Shown here in pieces: positions 1 to 8,567 of a DNA stretch of 64,000 nucleotides. The stretch is from Cyanoderma ruficeps (Eukaryota > Chordata > Aves > Passeriformes > Timaliidae). Every line of letters begins with the position of its first letter. The stretch's first letter is position 1. Under the pieces are notes generated by a model. The model saw only the letters and a program-made list of their open reading frames with translations, made no database searches and was not told where the DNA came from. The stretch is from positions 4,951,091-5,015,090 of the forward strand of contig VZDJ01000033.1 of the NCBI GenBank assembly GCA_008694505.1, written 5' to 3'. Position numbers and translations under genes: made by a program.

Positions 1-100
1 GCTCACCTGACACGCCAAACCCAGCAGGTCACTTCCCTTCCTCACCCCGAGCTCTGCTTCCAGCTTTGGACCTGTGTTTCTCCGTGCCTGAAGCTGGCTT

Positions 101-497
101 GGAGCAATCCCACCACAGAGCTCCATCCCAACTTGGGAAGGATGGCTGGATCACAGGGAGCAATCCCACCGCAGAGCTCCTTCCCACCTTGGGAAAGATG
201 GCTGGACCACAGGGAGCAATCCCACCACAGAGCTCCATCCCACCTTGGGAAGGATGGCTGGACCACAGGGAGCAATCCCACCACAGAGCTCCATCCCACC
301 TTGGGAAGGATGGCTGGATCACAGGGAGCAATCCCACTCCAGAGCTCCATCCCACCTTGGGAAGGATGTCTGGATCACAGGGAGCAATCCCATTCCAGAG
401 CTCCATCCCACCTTGGGAAGGATGGCTGGATCACAAGGAGTAATCCCATTGCAGAGCTCCATTCCAGCCCAGGGAGGAAGGCTGGATCACAATGATG
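101..497. repeat. 56-bp minisatellite, about 7 copies
   Basis: A unit beginning GAGCTCCATCCCACCTTGGG recurs with starts at 118, 174, 230, 286, 342, 398 and 454, exactly 56 bp apart, with a partial copy before and a decayed copy after. Copies differ by a few substitutions. Because 56 is not a multiple of 3 and the unit lacks stops in several frames, long open frames appear on both strands. They are a by-product of the repeat, not genes. Confidence 0.95.
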
Positions 498-1322
498 AAG
501 CCATCAGCCTCCCCAGGAGTGGAGGCAGGGGACTTTGGGCAATAAAGAGTTCAGCCTTGGTACTTTTGTTGAAAGTTGTTCCTTCTATTTGAGAGCTCAT
601 GTGCCTGAAAACCTGTCTGGGTTTTTTTTTTCTCCCCTGACTGTATCAGTTGGTCTAATAAGAGATACAGCCTCTCCTCACAAGCCTGCTCTGCACTCCT
701 GAGCTCAGGTCCTTTATCCCTCCCTTCACGCTGCTGACAATGACTGAAGCTCCCTGGCCATACAATATCTGGGAAGTCAATGCCGTGTCAAGCCCCCGGG
801 TTTACATCCATGGCCACAGGGAATGCACTGGAGAGACTCCTCAGCTCTGCCTCCTGCTGCTGCTGCTGCTGCAGGGAAAGCAAAATCCAGGGGGGTCTCC
901 AGGGACCCTTCCTGGGGCAGGTGGGCTGATGCACCCATGGGGTTCTGCAGCATGGGAGGGACTCCCGGTGGGTTTCCATCAAGCATTTCTCACCCTGGGA
1001 AGGATGAACACCTCTTCAGGCACCCATTTTTTAACTGCTGAAGTCGCTAAGGGAAGGCCTTAGGAGGTGGCACAGAGGTGGCACTGCCTCGGGAGTCTCC
1101 AGCAGGATGGTACCCACAGACTCCTGATGGATTCCATGGGGTCCAAGCTGCTGCCTGGTTCCATGGGGGCAGTTTTAGTGCCCTGCCGCAGCATGGTGTC
1201 CTCACAGTGTCACCCCAGGAGGCTGCTGGCCTGGCTGCACTCTCTCTGCTCACTGCAGCGCGTCCACACAGTGACACACAGACAGCTGGAGGCCTGGGAG
1301 AGACAGAGAAGGGAAGGTTTTC
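498..1322. other. unique non-coding sequence with short (CTG)6
   Basis: No gene is recognised. The only structured piece is a perfect (CTG)6 run at 854-871. Open frames crossing it encode leucine or alanine runs with no recognisable domain. Confidence 0.6.
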
Positions 1323-1509
1323 ACAGTGAGGGCGGTGAGGCCCCCGCACAGGTGGTGGACACCCCATTCCTGGAAACATTCAAGTTGAATAGGGCTTTGA
1401 GCAACCTGCTCCAGTGGAAGGTGTCCCTGCTCATTGCAAAGTGCTTGGACTCGATGACCTTTAAAGGTCCCTTCCAGCCCAAACCATTTTATGATTCTGT
1501 AATTCCATG
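1323..1509 (+). mobile_element. CR1 LINE 3' fragment
   Basis: The sequence follows the CR1 3' end: a gtgagg...gtggtggac...cattcctggaaacattcaag stretch, then gagcaacctg, the ggtgtccctgctcattgca block, cctttaaaggtcccttccag and a degenerate ATTCTRTG tail at 1492-1509. It is an old, 5'-truncated copy of a subfamily different from most CR1 pieces further along. Confidence 0.9.
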
Positions 1510-2690
1510 ACTATGCTGACTGTGCTGAATTTGATGCTCTGGGAAGGCTGGTATAATTCAAGACACATTTTTTCTGTCAGACACTGCGCTGGCTCGCTGA
1601 TCAGGACCTTCACCCCAGTGAAGAGCACTGGACCAGCCCACGGAGGCAGCAGGACACAGGTCTCACAGCACTGCTGGCTCCCCAGGGTGACTGGCCACAC
1701 CACAGGATTGTCACCCGCAGGGAGCCTGAGCCAGGAGGGAAATCCCCACAAACATCCATCACTTTCCTCATTAACAGCAATCCACAAATATAAATGGTGC
1801 TGCAAAAGAGCAGTGAACAGATCACCATCGAGGGATGACAGCTGAGTGCGCAGAGCACTGTGCTAAAGGAAGGGATGGGATCGGGTTGTATCACAAAATT
1901 AAGTTTGGAAAGGGCTGCAAACTTCTGCCTCGGGGCATAAACCAGGTCCTAACCCAGGGGGGATCTTTAGTTTTGAGACAGGTTGTTCTCCAGCTCTCTC
2001 CCACGGCAGGTGGTGCCTTCCCAGGGAGCATCTCTTGTTGGCCAGCGTGAGCAGGCAGCTCCTGGGACGATCCAATCTGCCACATCCATCACTGCTCCCC
2101 TCTTCTGTCGGGGATGTACGGGGCAGTGACCTGCCCCACTAAATCTCTCCGTGCAGGAGGCTGGATCCCTGTAACTCTTCAGAGCTGGAGTTGAATAAAT
2201 GCCTTTTTCAGGGTTGGGGGGGTGAAACTGAGCAAGAGACACCGTAAAAATGCAAAAAGAATAACCTGTAAGTATCCAGTCTGTTGTGCACAGTATCTGT
2301 GAACACATCAGCGCTGCTGCCCGGATGAGCTGCTCTGTGCATATATTTTCCATATATCTCTCCCAGAAAATATTATTTGATGGCATGTGATTAAAAGGGT
2401 CTTTTTTAATATGTGGCACACGCATAAGGAAATGTATGTGTGCACTTGCATGTAAAATAACCAGATATGAGGGAAAAGCAGGAATATAATCATCCCCTGC
2501 AATGCCTGGTGGGATTCTGTGCGCTGAGCTAATTCTGGGTATTTGGAAAAAAAATAAATTCCTGGTGGTGGGAATCTCACCAGGTCCCACAGAACAGCAA
2601 GCAGGACCTGCCTGCGTCCTCAGTGCCTCCGAAAAGCCCCAGAAACCTGGAAGTCTTTCCAAAACACTCTTCCTTCAATTAAAAATCAAT
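1510..2690. other. unique sequence, no gene seen
   Basis: No repeat family, RNA gene or recognisable exon. A 231-codon minus-strand frame (1967-2662) has no known motif and ordinary composition, so it was left out. Confidence 0.5.
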
Positions 2691-3100
2691 TAAAAATCCC
2701 CTCCCTTTCCCAGCGCCTGAAGCATTAAAAAAAATAAAGTTATTTAAAGATTCCATTATTTCCTAAATAAAGTTTGGATCGGGGGTATTTTCAAATTCTA
2801 CCTGCTCTTCACCTCTCATTTTTGGCAGTTGCAAGCCCGACCGTGATTCCTGCGAGGAGGAGGAGGAGGAGGCTGAAGGCAGAAATACAGCTCTATTTAT
2901 GCTGATACTGGATCTCGGGCTACATGATCTCATCTAATTTAAAGTTCCTCCAAATGAACTATCTCCAAGAATACAATTTTAATGTTTCCTTATCAGGCCA
3001 TTCTTATCTCCGTGCATTACCATGATATCATTCAGGAATAATAATCGCGCCATTAGTTTTGGTGTCTAAACAAGCTGGTGAGGAGCAAATGGATTTCAGT
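2691..3100. promoter_or_regulatory. AT-rich candidate upstream enhancer with GATA-like motifs
   Basis: This block is more AT-rich than its surroundings and lies 2.5-2.9 kb upstream of the SOX14 start codon. It contains CTTATCAG (2989-2996), CTTATCT (3003-3009) and a weaker CTATCT (2960-2965), all reverse-strand GATA motifs, plus TAAT-type homeodomain motifs near 3050. A (GAG)n run lies near 2858-2875. Enhancer function is inferred only from composition, motif clustering and position. Confidence 0.35.
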
Positions 3101-3251
3101 CACTGCCGCCCTCCCCAAGGAAAAACAAAAAAACCCCAAAAAGGGTACAAAGTTATTAAAATCCAACCCCGGGGGCTGTACAACTGCAACAGATGCCCTT
3201 CCAGGACAAAGGATTTAGGGGGGAAATGGAAGTATTTAAGGGTGGAAGCGT

Positions 3252-3272
3252 NNNNNNNNNNNNNNNNNNNNN
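3252..3272. other. assembly gap, 21 N
   Basis: Twenty-one unresolved bases interrupt the block upstream of SOX14, just before an octamer motif. The true length may differ. Confidence 0.99.
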
Positions 3273-3280
3273 GCGGAGGG

Positions 3281-3420
3281 GCATTTATGGGATGCAAATG
3301 AACAAACCGGAGCCCGAAATGCCCCGAGCTGATGGAGCGTGTGTGCTGCAGCGCGGCGAGGCAGCAGCCAATGAAAGCCGATTTTTTATCATTAATATTG
3401 CGAAGCCACATTAACTGATT
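3281..3420. promoter_or_regulatory. octamer, SOX-like and CCAAT motif block
   Basis: A perfect POU octamer ATGCAAAT (3292-3299) is followed two bases later by AACAAAC. A CCAAT box (3368-3372) lies in agcCAATgaaag context, and a TAATATT-type AT-rich patch sits at 3388-3402. POU and SOX factors often bind adjacent sites in neural enhancers; this spacing is not the classical SOX-then-OCT order. A distal promoter or enhancer role is inferred. Confidence 0.4.
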
Positions 3421-5025
3421 GGAAAGACTTTTCGGGAGCAAGGCAGAGCCTGCGAGCCACCGCTCCCCCCCGAACGGTTTTGCCACCCGGATTTTTGAGA
3501 ACGACGCCCGGCTCCTCTCGTTTAATCTCGCCCAGGGATGACGAGCCAGACGATTTCTCCCCTTCCTTCGAAGAATTCGAAAAGAAACAATAAAAGCGAA
3601 GGGAGTTTTGTGTTTTACCCGTCGGATGGGGCAAAGCACACGGTGCTGAGGAGAGGGGCGAGGGGCAGCGGCTCCGGGCGCCTTTCCCCGCGGCTGTTGA
3701 GCGCGGCCGCTCCGCGGGGCAGCGCGCCGGCGGCTGGGGCTGCCGATAGCGCTGTTCCCACGGAAAAAGTGGGGTAAAAAAAAGGAAGTTTCCACGCGTG
3801 TCACCCTACCGCGGCCAGGGCCAAGCCCGCGGGTGCCTGCCGGGGCGAGCAGCGCTCGGGCACCCCGGGCCCGGCCCGTGGCGAGCGTCCCGCCGGGGGG
3901 AAGCCCGGGGGATCCCACCCTGGGATGGGGGCGAATTCCCCTGAGGAAGATGCGGGGTCGCAGCGGGAGGATCCCGCCCGCGGAGGTGCCGCCCCCGCTC
4001 GGGGCTAAAGGGATCCTGGCGCGGGCCGGGAAATTCGCGGCGCATTTCTGGGCGCAACGAAAAAAGCCTCTGGGACGGGGCCGGCGGCAGCGGAGCCAAA
4101 GCCGCGGGCGCCGCCGGGCCCGTCCAGGTGAGAGGACTCCACATCCTTGGCCCCTTTCTTCTTCCTCCTCCTCGTCTCCCTCCTCCTCCTCCCCGGCTCA
4201 GCACGCACGGGGCTCTGCCGGGAAATGAAAGTCATTTCTTGCGAAGAAGGAGGAAATAAGGGCCAAGGTGATTTATTCTATTATTATTATTAATATTATT
4301 TGGAAGCGGGGCGGCCCGAGAGTCCCCCAGGAGCGGCGGCCCTGCACAGAGCGGCCCTCGGCGGACGCTCCCCTCGGGCAGGAGGCGAAGTTTCGGGCGG
4401 AGAGGCGCGGGGGGATCCCGGAGGGCCCGGGCCGGCCGCCCCCCGCCCGTCCCGGGAGCCCCCCCGGACATCTCGTTTCTCTCCCCGGTCGCGGTCGGGC
4501 GCGGGCGGGCGGGGGCAGGGGGCGGCCCGGGGGGACCTTTTCAGAGCAGGTTTGTTAACCAAAGCAGGTGCTAAAAACCAATAAGCCCGGAACAAACGCG
4601 GTCCCCCTCGGGAGCCGGGACAATTGTTTCCATTTAATAAATATTTTCCCCACGGGCGTTTCGCGGGAGGCAGGCAATTATTCAAAGCAAGCCGGGACGC
4701 GGGCCGGCTCCCGGGGTTAAGCGGGGCTGCGGAGCGGGGAAGGCGGGGGCTGGGGAAGCGGGAGAGCGGCCGAGGAGCGCGGGGAAGGCGGGGGCGGCGG
4801 GGGGGAGCGGACAGCGGTGGGCGCACGGCGGAGCGCGGCGCTCGCAGCCCCGACGGCGGCGGCGGCGGAGCCCGGAGGGCGCCGGGACCGGCCCCGCTCC
4901 GCACATCCCAGGGATGGGGGAGGATGAGGAAGATGGGGACGACCCCTTTCTCCTTCCCCCTTCCTCCACAGCTGCTAGCAGCGCGGCAACTCACAAAAGC
5001 CTTCCTTTTAATCCGCGCGTTGGAA

Positions 5026-5134
5026 GGCGGGGGTGGGGGGGTGTTCCTCCTGTCCCCTCCTTCCTTCCTCCTCCTCCCTCCGCTGTCCCCTCCCCTCCTC
5101 TTCCTCTCGCCCTTCCTCTCTCCCTCTCTTTTTA
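5026..5134. promoter_or_regulatory. G-tract followed by polypyrimidine promoter tract
   Basis: A G-run block (5029-5042) is followed by about 90 bp of almost pure C/T with TCC repeats, ending in TTTTTAAG (5129-5136). Such promoter-proximal G-rich and homopyrimidine tracts can form quadruplex or triplex DNA. TTTTTAAG could act as a weak TATA-like element but lies upstream of the CCAAT motif, which is not the usual order. Confidence 0.5.
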
Positions 5135-5153
5135 AGCGGGCCCCCTCCGCGCT

Positions 5154-5159
5154 GATTGG
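5154..5159 (-). promoter_or_regulatory. inverted CCAAT box (NF-Y type)
   Basis: GATTGG reads CCAATC on the minus strand. It sits in the last part of the CpG island about 415 bp before the SOX14 ATG, a reasonable place for an NF-Y site if transcription starts near 5210-5250. The role is inferred from motif and position. Confidence 0.45.
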
Positions 5160-5191
5160 GCGCCCGGCCGCGCTGTGACCGCCCTGCCGCT

Positions 5192-5296
5192 ATGTCAGCC
5201 TGCCCGCCGCAGCCCCGCGCCTTTGAACTGCCCCGCACCGCCCCGCGTCCCCACCGCCGGCCCGGTGCTGCGCCCGGCGGCTCCCCGCCCGCCTAG
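5192..5296 (+). other. possible upstream ORF, 34 codons, in the SOX14 leader
   Basis: ATG at 5192 opens a 34-codon frame (beginning MSACPPQPRAFEL) that stops at TAG 5294-5296, before the SOX14 start. It matters only if transcription begins upstream of 5192, which is unknown. The peptide is proline/arginine-rich, as expected of CpG-island sequence, so any effect would be through translation control. Confidence 0.3.
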
Positions 5297-5400
5297 TGCC
5301 CGCCGGGCCCCGCGGGCCTCCGCTCCGCGCCGCTCCGCGCTGCTCCGCGCCCCGCCCCGGCACGGCTCCCGCCGGGGACGGCCTTGGCGGAGGACCTGTG

Positions 5401-5412
5401 ATGATCAGCTGA
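5401..5412 (+). other. minimal upstream ORF (Met-Ile-Ser-stop)
   Basis: ATG ATC AGC TGA lies 159 nt upstream of the SOX14 ATG and in the same frame. Its stop therefore also closes the SOX14 frame upstream and supports 5572 as the start. A three-codon uORF can reduce main-frame translation; that role is inferred. Confidence 0.5.
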
Positions 5413-5461
5413 GCCCCGCTCCTGCCGCTCCTCCGGCTGCTCCGGCCTTCTCCCGCCGTTC

Positions 5462-5490
5462 TTCCTCCTCCTCCTCCTCCTCCTCGTCGT
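5462..5490. repeat. (TCC)n run in 5' leader
   Basis: About eight to nine TCC/CTC units lie about 85 bp before the start codon. It is likely transcribed as a CU-rich stretch of the leader and is expected to vary in length between individuals. Confidence 0.8.
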
Positions 5491-5571
5491 CCTGCCGCCG
5501 CCGTCCGGCGCTCCGAGCCGCCGCGCCGCGCCCCGCAGAGCCGCCCGCCCGCCCGCTCCCCCGGCCGCAGC

Positions 5572-6294
5572 ATGTCCAAGCCCAGCGACCACATCAAGCG
5601 CCCCATGAACGCCTTCATGGTGTGGTCCCGCGGCCAACGGCGCAAGATGGCCCAGGAGAACCCCAAAATGCACAACTCGGAGATTAGCAAGCGGCTGGGC
5701 GCGGAGTGGAAGTTGCTCTCCGAGGCGGAGAAGCGCCCGTACATCGACGAGGCCAAGCGGCTGCGGGCGCAGCACATGAAGGAGCATCCCGACTACAAGT
5801 ACCGGCCCCGGCGCAAGCCCAAGAACCTGCTGAAAAAGGACAGGTATGTCTTCCCTTTGCCTTACCTCGGGGAAACAGATCCCTTAAAGGCCGCCGGGCT
5901 TCCCGTGGGGGCCACTGACTCGCTGCTGAGCTCCCCGGAGAAGGCCAGGGCTTTCCTGCCTCCCACCTCAGCACCTTACTCCTTACTTGACCCCAGCCAG
6001 TTCAGCTCCAGCGCCATTCAGAAGATGACTGAGGTTCCTCACACCTTAGCCACCAGCACCCTGCCCTACGCCTCCACCTTGGGATACCAGAACGGGGCGT
6101 TCGGCAGCTTGAGCTGCCCCACCCAACACACCCACACTCACCCCTCGCCAACTAACCCGGGCTATGTCGTGCCATGTAACTGTACCGCTTGGTCGGCTTC
6201 CAGTTTGCAACCTCCAGTTGCCTACATATTATTCCCGGGCATGACCAAGACTGGGATAGACCCCTATTCTTCAGCACACGCGACTGCCATGTAA
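5572..6294 (+). CDS. SOX14: SOX14, SoxB2-group HMG-box transcription factor, single exon
   Basis: The complete 240-residue protein runs from ATG 5572 to TAA 6292-6294. Residues 8-76 form the HMG box (DNA 5593-5799), with RPMNAFMVW at 10-18, [20 protein letters not shown] at 20-39 and the RPRRK nuclear-import motif at 78-82. It binds the DNA minor groove at (A/T)(A/T)CAA(A/T)G sites and bends it. The SoxB tail follows directly ([18 protein letters not shown], 82-99). The end, [26 protein letters not shown] with a HTHTH patch at 186-190, is that of SOX14 rather than its longer, alanine/histidine-rich paralogue SOX21. SOX14 is known as a SoxB2 repressor counteracting SOX1/2/3 in neural progenitors and marking GABAergic interneurons. 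Length equals the family norm, there are no introns or frame breaks, A is at -3 of the ATG, and an in-frame stop lies upstream at 5410. Confidence 0.98.
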   Translation: MSKPSDHIKRPMNAFMVWSRGQRRKMAQENPKMHNSEISKRLGAEWKLLSEAEKRPYIDEAKRLRAQHMKEHPDYKYRPRRKPKNLLKKDRYVFPLPYLGETDPLKAAGLPVGATDSLLSSPEKARAFLPPTSAPYSLLDPSQFSSSAIQKMTEVPHTLATSTLPYASTLGYQNGAFGSLSCPTQHTHTHPSPTNPGYVVPCNCTAWSASSLQPPVAYILFPGMTKTGIDPYSSAHATAM

Positions 6295-6378
6295 CACCCA
6301 CCCACGGGCGTGTGTGTGCGTGTGCGTGTGCCCCCCACCCCGGCCGGCAGCTGGAACTGGGATTCCTCCGTGTGTGCA

Positions 6379-6386
6379 TGTACATA
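6379..6386 (+). promoter_or_regulatory. Pumilio recognition element in 3' UTR
   Basis: TGTACATA matches the Pumilio consensus UGUANAUA exactly, 85 nt after the stop codon. PUM proteins bind such sites to repress or destabilise mRNAs. An 8-mer can occur by chance, so function is inferred. Confidence 0.4.
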
Positions 6387-6639
6387 AAACCTGCAGGAGC
6401 AAAAAAGGCCACCCGAACCAGGACTCTGCCGCCCGTCGCCGGGCCGGGACAGACGCGGACGCTGCCTCGGAGATGCTCTCGCCTAAAGCTCGCCACGAGA
6501 GCTGGCCCCAGGCTCGGGGGGGATCTGCAATCGCGGGGGCAGATAGGAGCCCGGCACTTGTAAGAGTTGTAAATGTGTTTAAAAAAAAAAACAAAACAGA
6601 AAAGAAAAGCGAACCTTGAACTGCCCTTTTCGGGACAAA

Positions 6640-6697
6640 GCGGGGAGAAAAAGAGAAAAGAAAAAAAAAAAGAGAGAGAGAGAAAGAGAGAGAAGCG
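6640..6697. repeat. purine-rich A/GA tract in 3' UTR
   Basis: An almost uninterrupted A/G stretch ends in (GA)n runs. It is low-complexity and probably length-variable. Confidence 0.85.
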
Positions 6698-6851
6698 GTT
6701 TCGATTTTTATTTATTCTCTTAATGTCTATGAGTTCTCCAGGGTCTCATGTCACTTGGACTTGACTTTGGGAAGTCCCGGTCTTACTCTGATCTTATTAT
6801 TTTTTTCCTCGTTGTTTTTCTTTTGCACATTGAAAGACGAGATCAGCTGTG

Positions 6852-6880
6852 TTATATATATATAAATATATATATATTTT
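6852..6880. repeat. (TA)n microsatellite in 3' UTR
   Basis: Alternating T and A with one AAA interruption. It can fold back on itself in RNA. Confidence 0.9.
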
Positions 6881-6935
6881 GCCACCACGTACTACTAGGT
6901 AAAAATTGCTTTTCATGTCAGAAAAAAAGGCTCTT

Positions 6936-6972
6936 CAAAGTTAAAAAGAGAAAAAAAAAGAAAAAAAAAGAC
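6936..6972. repeat. A-rich purine tract in 3' UTR
   Basis: Runs of eight or more A separated by single G. Not a poly(A) tail of a retrocopy, since no gene-derived sequence precedes it. Confidence 0.8.
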
Positions 6973-7128
6973 GGGGAGAAACATTTATATTTAAAACATA
7001 TGATAGTGTTTGCTTAATTTAAAACAGATAGTCCTTAAATTTGTGTGATCCAGTGAGACTAGATCTAAGTTTACTTTAGACAGAGCGTCAGGTATGAAGT
7101 CAGGCAGTAGAATTGTAAAAAAAAATTA

Positions 7129-7154
7129 ATACTACTACTACTAATAATAATAAC
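7129..7154. repeat. (ACT)n/(AAT)n trinucleotide run
   Basis: ACT repeated four times, then AAT repeats, near the end of the 3' UTR. A weak upstream AATAAA lies just after it at 7164-7169. Confidence 0.85.
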
Positions 7155-7288
7155 GAAAAACCGAATAAAAACCGATGGCAATTTAAATATGTTTTCGCGA
7201 TGTCTTGGGCAAGAAGAAACAAACTAAGATGTATCCGGCAGGACTTTACCTCGTTAAACCTTTTCATTTGTTGAACAAAGACGTTTTG

Positions 7289-7294
7289 AATAAA
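7289..7294 (+). terminator. SOX14 poly(A) signal
   Basis: Canonical AATAAA, with a CA-rich likely cleavage area at about 7305-7313 and a GT-rich downstream element (gtggtgtgagtg) at 7324-7335. All three parts have normal spacing, making this the best transcript end. The AATAAA at 7164-7169 has no comparable downstream element and may be a minor signal. Confidence 0.75.
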
Positions 7295-7319
7295 GACAAT
7301 CTGTCATCAAACGAGGCCA

Positions 7320-7800
7320 GAGCGTGGTGTGAGTGCGGGGACGCAGCCCCGCGCCCCGCACCGGGGACCCGGGGGCGACCCCCGCCCGCAGCCCGCGGCT
7401 CTCCCAGCGCCCACCCCGAGCCCCGCGGGCCGGGGCCGCTCCGGGGCCGTGCCGAGCCGGGTCGGGTCGGGCTCCGCTCGGAGCCCGTCGGGGAAACGCG
7501 GCTGCGGGCGGAGAAAACTTGCGAAAAGACGGGATGGAGCGGAGAGAAGCCGAGGGGCTGCGGGGGGCTGCTCCCCGCCTCCCCACCCCCCCCGTCCCGT
7601 CGGGGAACCGGCTTGTCCCAAAGTTGCCTCGGCGGCGTTGAAGTTTTAGCGGTGCGAGGAAATAATTCGGAGCGGGGAGGGGAGCGCTCGGCGGGGCTGG
7701 GAGGGGGTGGTCTGGAATCGGCGTCTTGCGCGGGTCAATTAGCGGTGTTCGGGGGGCTCTTCCCTCGGCGGAGGGAGGGAGTCGGGGGGCAGAGGCGAGG
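7320..7800. other. CpG-rich island downstream of SOX14
   Basis: The sequence switches abruptly from AT-rich 3' UTR to CpG-dense DNA. Open frames on both strands, including a 257-codon plus-strand one (7205-7978), follow GC content and encode proline/arginine-rich strings without a known domain. Confidence 0.65.
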
Positions 7801-7849
7801 GGAAGGAGGAAAGAGGCAGAGGATCCGTCTGGAGGGGCTGAATAGCCGG

Positions 7850-8120
7850 AGCGCCGCGTGTTTGGATGTGCTTTGCTCATTAAGTGCTCTTTGGAGACCG
7901 ATGTTAGAATTAAACGGCGTAACACAATTAACATACATGGGGCTTGAATGGGAGGGTAAGCGGGGGAAGAATAGATAGATAAATAAATGAGAGATCAGGC
8001 GAAGGTAAACAAAAGGGGAGAGGAGAAAAGGGCTGAAAGGAGAGGTTAGAATGGCTGCTCCAGCCTTGTTTAGCATGACAAAACGGCTCTTACAAATGAG
8101 GACAATTAAAGGAGCTGGCT
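7850..8120. promoter_or_regulatory. AT-rich candidate regulatory block
   Basis: A TAAT/ATTA-containing block with AATTAAAC and ACAATTAACATAC-type motifs lies between two CpG-rich islands, about 1.6 kb past the SOX14 stop. Homeodomain-type sites are plausible. Function is inferred. Confidence 0.3.
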
Positions 8121-8204
8121 TGGGGAGGGCCTGGGAGCCGCGGGACGATCCGCTGGGACGCGCGGGGCTGGCTGCGGCCGGCGTGGGGCGGCGCGGCGGC
8201 GGCG

Positions 8205-8315
8205 GGCGCTGATGTAACCCCAGCTGACAGGCGCTGTCAGCCCGGCTGATAACACCGATAGCTCAGTGTCCTCCGACATCCACCCGCATTAGTCTGACAA
8301 TGGTCGGAGGCAGAG
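8205..8315. promoter_or_regulatory. motif-dense module: E-box, TALE palindrome, GATA, hairpin
   Basis: Within about 110 bp there is CAGCTG (8221-8226), a perfect inverted repeat CTGACAG-GCG-CTGTCAG (8224-8240) made of two MEIS/TGIF-type TGACAG sites, GATA-type CTGATAA (8246-8252) and GATAG (8257-8261), and an 8-bp inverted repeat CCTCCGAC (8270-8277) / GTCGGAGG (8303-8310) around a 25-nt loop. It sits in CpG-rich DNA about 1.9 kb past the SOX14 stop. The motifs are seen; enhancer or hairpin-RNA function is inferred. Confidence 0.45.
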
Positions 8316-8567
8316 CCGGGCGGGGGGAGCGCCGGCCCCGGCCGGCCCCGGGTCACGCCGGTCGTGGGGCAAAGGGGGGGGGCCCGCGCCCGTGCCCCGC
8401 TCCCCACCGCGGCTGAACTTTGGGGGACGCCCCGCACCCCTGAGCCCGGGGACCCTCGGGGCCGCTCTGGCGGCTGCGGAGGAGAACGGGTTCGGTGGGG
8501 GCCGGGGCCTCGGGGAAACATCGGGGCGAGGCGGTGTGCGCGGAGCGACAGGGCTGCAAACTTTGGC

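Larger units (their letters stand above)
3635..5571. promoter_or_regulatory. CpG island over SOX14 promoter and 5' leader
   Basis: Very GC- and CpG-rich sequence runs continuously into the SOX14 coding region, with GC boxes, G-tracts and CTC/TCC trinucleotide runs (for example 4150-4195). CpG-island promoters of this length are normal for developmental transcription factors. The transcription start cannot be fixed from sequence; it is most likely between about 5160 and 5260, giving a leader of roughly 300-400 nt. Confidence 0.8.
6295..7312 (+). other. SOX14 3' untranslated region
   Basis: About 1 kb of AT-rich, low-complexity transcript tail lies between the stop codon and the best poly(A) site. 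It carries a GT-rich run (6309-6330), A-rich runs (6581-6610), AT-rich stretches with ATTTA-type pentamers and several microsatellites. Predicted mRNA length is about 2.1 kb if transcription starts near 5220. The 3' end is inferred from the poly(A) signal. Confidence 0.7.

Noticed and set aside
854..871. (CTG)6 as a disease-type expanded repeat or coding polyleucine
   Set aside because: Too short, and the surrounding frame has no gene features.
1967..2662. 231-codon minus-strand frame
   Set aside because: No recognisable domain, no splice or promoter context, and a length reachable by chance in mixed-composition DNA.
5129..5136. TTTTTAAG as the SOX14 TATA box
   Set aside because: It lies upstream of the CCAAT motif inside a polypyrimidine tract. 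A CpG-island promoter without a strict TATA box is more likely.
5175..5687. 170-codon plus-strand frame overlapping the SOX14 start
   Set aside because: Starts at GTG, is Pro/Ala/Arg/Ser-rich from CpG-island composition, and runs out of frame into the SOX14 HMG box.
5190..5777. 195-codon antisense frame over the SOX14 promoter and HMG box
   Set aside because: It mirrors the conserved HMG-box codons on the other strand and GC-rich leader; no own domain or promoter.
7205..7978. 257-codon frame just after SOX14
   Set aside because: Begins in the 3' UTR and extends through CpG-rich DNA with low-complexity Pro/Arg/Gly content; no domain.
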